The notes below the pieces were generated by a model. That model saw nothing but the letters and a program-made list of their open reading frames with translations. It did not search any database and had not been told where the DNA came from. Shown here piece by piece: positions 62,877 to 64,000 of a stretch of 64,000 bases of DNA (position 1 is its first letter; each line of letters starts with the position of its first letter). The DNA is from Cruoricaptor ignavus (GTDB lineage Bacteria; Bacteroidota; Bacteroidia; Flavobacteriales; Weeksellaceae): contig NZ_FQYI01000001.1 of NCBI RefSeq assembly GCF_900141665.1, positions 372,001-436,000 on the forward strand, given 5' to 3'. Made by a program: the position numbers and the translations under genes.

Positions 62877-64000
62877 TTAAAATTTATTTTTTAATTCCTC
62901 CAAAGGTAATTCAATAAAACAAATTTTACCGTCCGGAGCGTAATTCGGGAAGCCCGCCGCGGAGAAATCCCTGAGCAGCTCCTGCATTTCATATTTATAA
63001 ATAAAATCAAACCGGGACTTGGAATGCAGCTTATTCCACTGATTGTCATAGAAATGCAAAAAATCCTCCTCGGTGTGATAGTCAAGGATTTCGAAGAGGT
63101 CCTCCAGTAATTTTATCACCTTCGTCTCCTTCAGCCCCTGCGGCACGGCGTCTATCCTCAGCACATTCTCCTGTGCCAGCGTCATATCAAAACCCAGCTG
63201 CGGGAGGTATTTCTTTATGGAGCGGAACTTTGTTTTCTCAATTTCATTGAGGTGATATTCCAGCGAGAATAGCAGCTGGTGGGCTTCCGTACTCCGCTTT
63301 TTTCCTTTATTTCGCTCCGCATTGATGACGCGGTGCATCCGCCCGGGGTCCAGCATCAGCGTCCCGCCCTGGCGGTTCAGCAGCCAGTAGCCGTTGGGCA
63401 GCCGCAGCAGGTCTTCGTCAAGGTTTTCATCATCCTCAAAAAGGTTGATTTTTGAAGGAGCAGTTTCGGCAGTGCCGTAGATTTCCTCCAGATTCAGCAT
63501 TTCCGGCCGGGTTTTGCCTTCCTGTTCAAAGGGATTGAAATTCCGGTCTACCGGGATGCCCGCCGGCTTGTTCAGCGAGCTGGCCGTAGCGTTTCCGAGA
63601 AAATTCTCAACCTGCGGATCTCGGTCAAAATCTAGCGACGGGGCAATGTTGTAGATGCCCAGAGCGCGCTTGACGGTGGAGCGGATGAGGGCGAAGATCA
63701 GGCTTTCATCCTCAAACTTTACCTCGGTTTTCTGCGGATGTATATTGACATCAATCCTGCCAGGATCCAGCTCCAGGTAGAGGAAAAACGACGGAATGTA
63801 GCCCGGCATCAGCAGCCCTTCGAATGCCTCCACCACTGCCTTGCTGAGGTACGGGCTGCGGAAATACCTGCCATTTACAAAGAAAAACTGCTCGCCGCGC
63901 ACCTTCTTTGCCCCCTCCGGCTTAGCCACATATCCGTGAAACCGTACCCAGTCCAGCTCCTCTTTTATGGGGATAAGGAGCGGCTGCAGCTTCCGCCCGA
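62877..64000 (-). CDS. mutL: DNA mismatch repair protein MutL, C-terminal part
   Basis: The frame is open to the end of the window, so the N-terminal ATPase lies beyond it. What is seen starts with the transducer domain: GEQFFFVNGRYFRSPYLSKA and RIDVNIHPQKTEVKFEDE. A linker and the C-terminal dimerisation domain follow, ending in ELPLEELKNKF. The place of the endonuclease motif DQHAx2Ex4E reads DPGRMHRVINAE (63315-63350), which lacks most metal ligands. It works with the MutS encoded at 29773. Confidence 0.9.
   Translation of the reverse strand, partial: GRKLQPLLIPIKEELDWVRFHGYVAKPEGAKKVRGEQFFFVNGRYFRSPYLSKAVVEAFEGLLMPGYIPSFFLYLELDPGRIDVNIHPQKTEVKFEDESLIFALIRSTVKRALGIYNIAPSLDFDRDPQVENFLGNATASSLNKPAGIPVDRNFNPFEQEGKTRPEMLNLEEIYGTAETAPSKINLFEDDENLDEDLLRLPNGYWLLNRQGGTLMLDPGRMHRVINAERNKGKKRSTEAHQLLFSLEYHLNEIEKTKFRSIKKYLPQLGFDMTLAQENVLRIDAVPQGLKETKVIKLLEDLFEILDYHTEEDFLHFYDNQWNKLHSKSRFDFIYKYEMQELLRDFSAAGFPNYAPDGKICFIELPLEELKNKF

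Overview
This window looks like the chromosome of a member of the Bacteroidota, class Flavobacteriia, most likely a Weeksellaceae/Chryseobacterium-type organism. Many genes sit 15-30 bases behind a TAnnTTTG box, and three have the full TTTG-N19-TAnnTTTG promoter of this phylum. Gene neighbourhoods such as mreBCD-mrdA-rodA-DUF4271-HemD-like and GT2-DUF4296-tgt-lptG are also of the flavobacterial kind. No tRNA, rRNA, CRISPR array, phage or transposase was found. The taxonomic placement is inferred from motifs and gene order, not from a search.

Layout. 0-4.2 kb: end of a surface-glycan type operon (GT4 glycosyltransferase, flippase, lipoprotein) divergent from a methyltransferase. 4.2-7.8 kb: an operon of an MCE lipid-transport protein and two HdrDE-like Fe-S proteins, interrupted by a VapD ribonuclease and a 57-residue partner. 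7.9-13 kb: a PpiD-type chaperone and Lon, separated by a repeat-rich spacer. 13-20.7 kb: pgi, a HEPN/MNT toxin-antitoxin pair, folD, an MFS transporter, queE, the MlaE/MlaF lipid ABC transporter and a beta-barrel protein. 20.7-21.9 kb: a small membrane protein and an M48 metalloprotease. 22.1-25.5 kb: an AT-rich island of Rhs toxin tips and immunity genes, described below. 25.6-36.9 kb: two lipoproteins, prfA, fumC, mutS, a kinase-like gene and the heme operon hemA-hemC-hemD-hemE. 37.1-44.7 kb: the rod-shape operon and a second HemD-like gene. 44.8-47.1 kb: a two-component system. 47.2-50.5 kb: GT2, DUF4296, tgt, lptG. 50.5-58.5 kb: birA, then rsfS, ftsH, a LUD protein, cdsA, psd, a lipoprotein and a Kef-type antiporter. 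58.5-64 kb (minus strand): MsbA-like exporter, SPOUT methyltransferase, lipoprotein, EEP phosphatase/nuclease, rhomboid, and mutL, which runs off the end.

Most interesting region. Between 22.1 and 25.5 kb the minus strand carries three displaced Rhs C-terminal toxin pieces, each followed by an immunity-type gene, with no full-length Rhs gene. The middle toxin is broken by loss of one base in an A run; restoring it gives about 40 more residues that end inside the next (immunity) gene. Two near-identical hairpins lie at the ends of immunity genes. The island is flanked by what look like the two ends of a plus-strand gene (a signal-peptide start at 21987 and a C-terminal tail ending at 25561 just before a terminator), as if the toxin cassettes had replaced its middle.

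How the genes work together. Much of the window serves the envelope: lipid trafficking (MCE, MlaE/F, LptG, MsbA-like), phospholipid synthesis (CdsA, Psd), elongation (MreBCD, PBP2, RodA), and protein quality control (PpiD, Lon, FtsH, M48). Queuosine synthesis is represented by QueE and Tgt, mismatch repair by MutS and MutL. Three separate toxin-antitoxin or toxin-immunity loci are scattered among these housekeeping genes.
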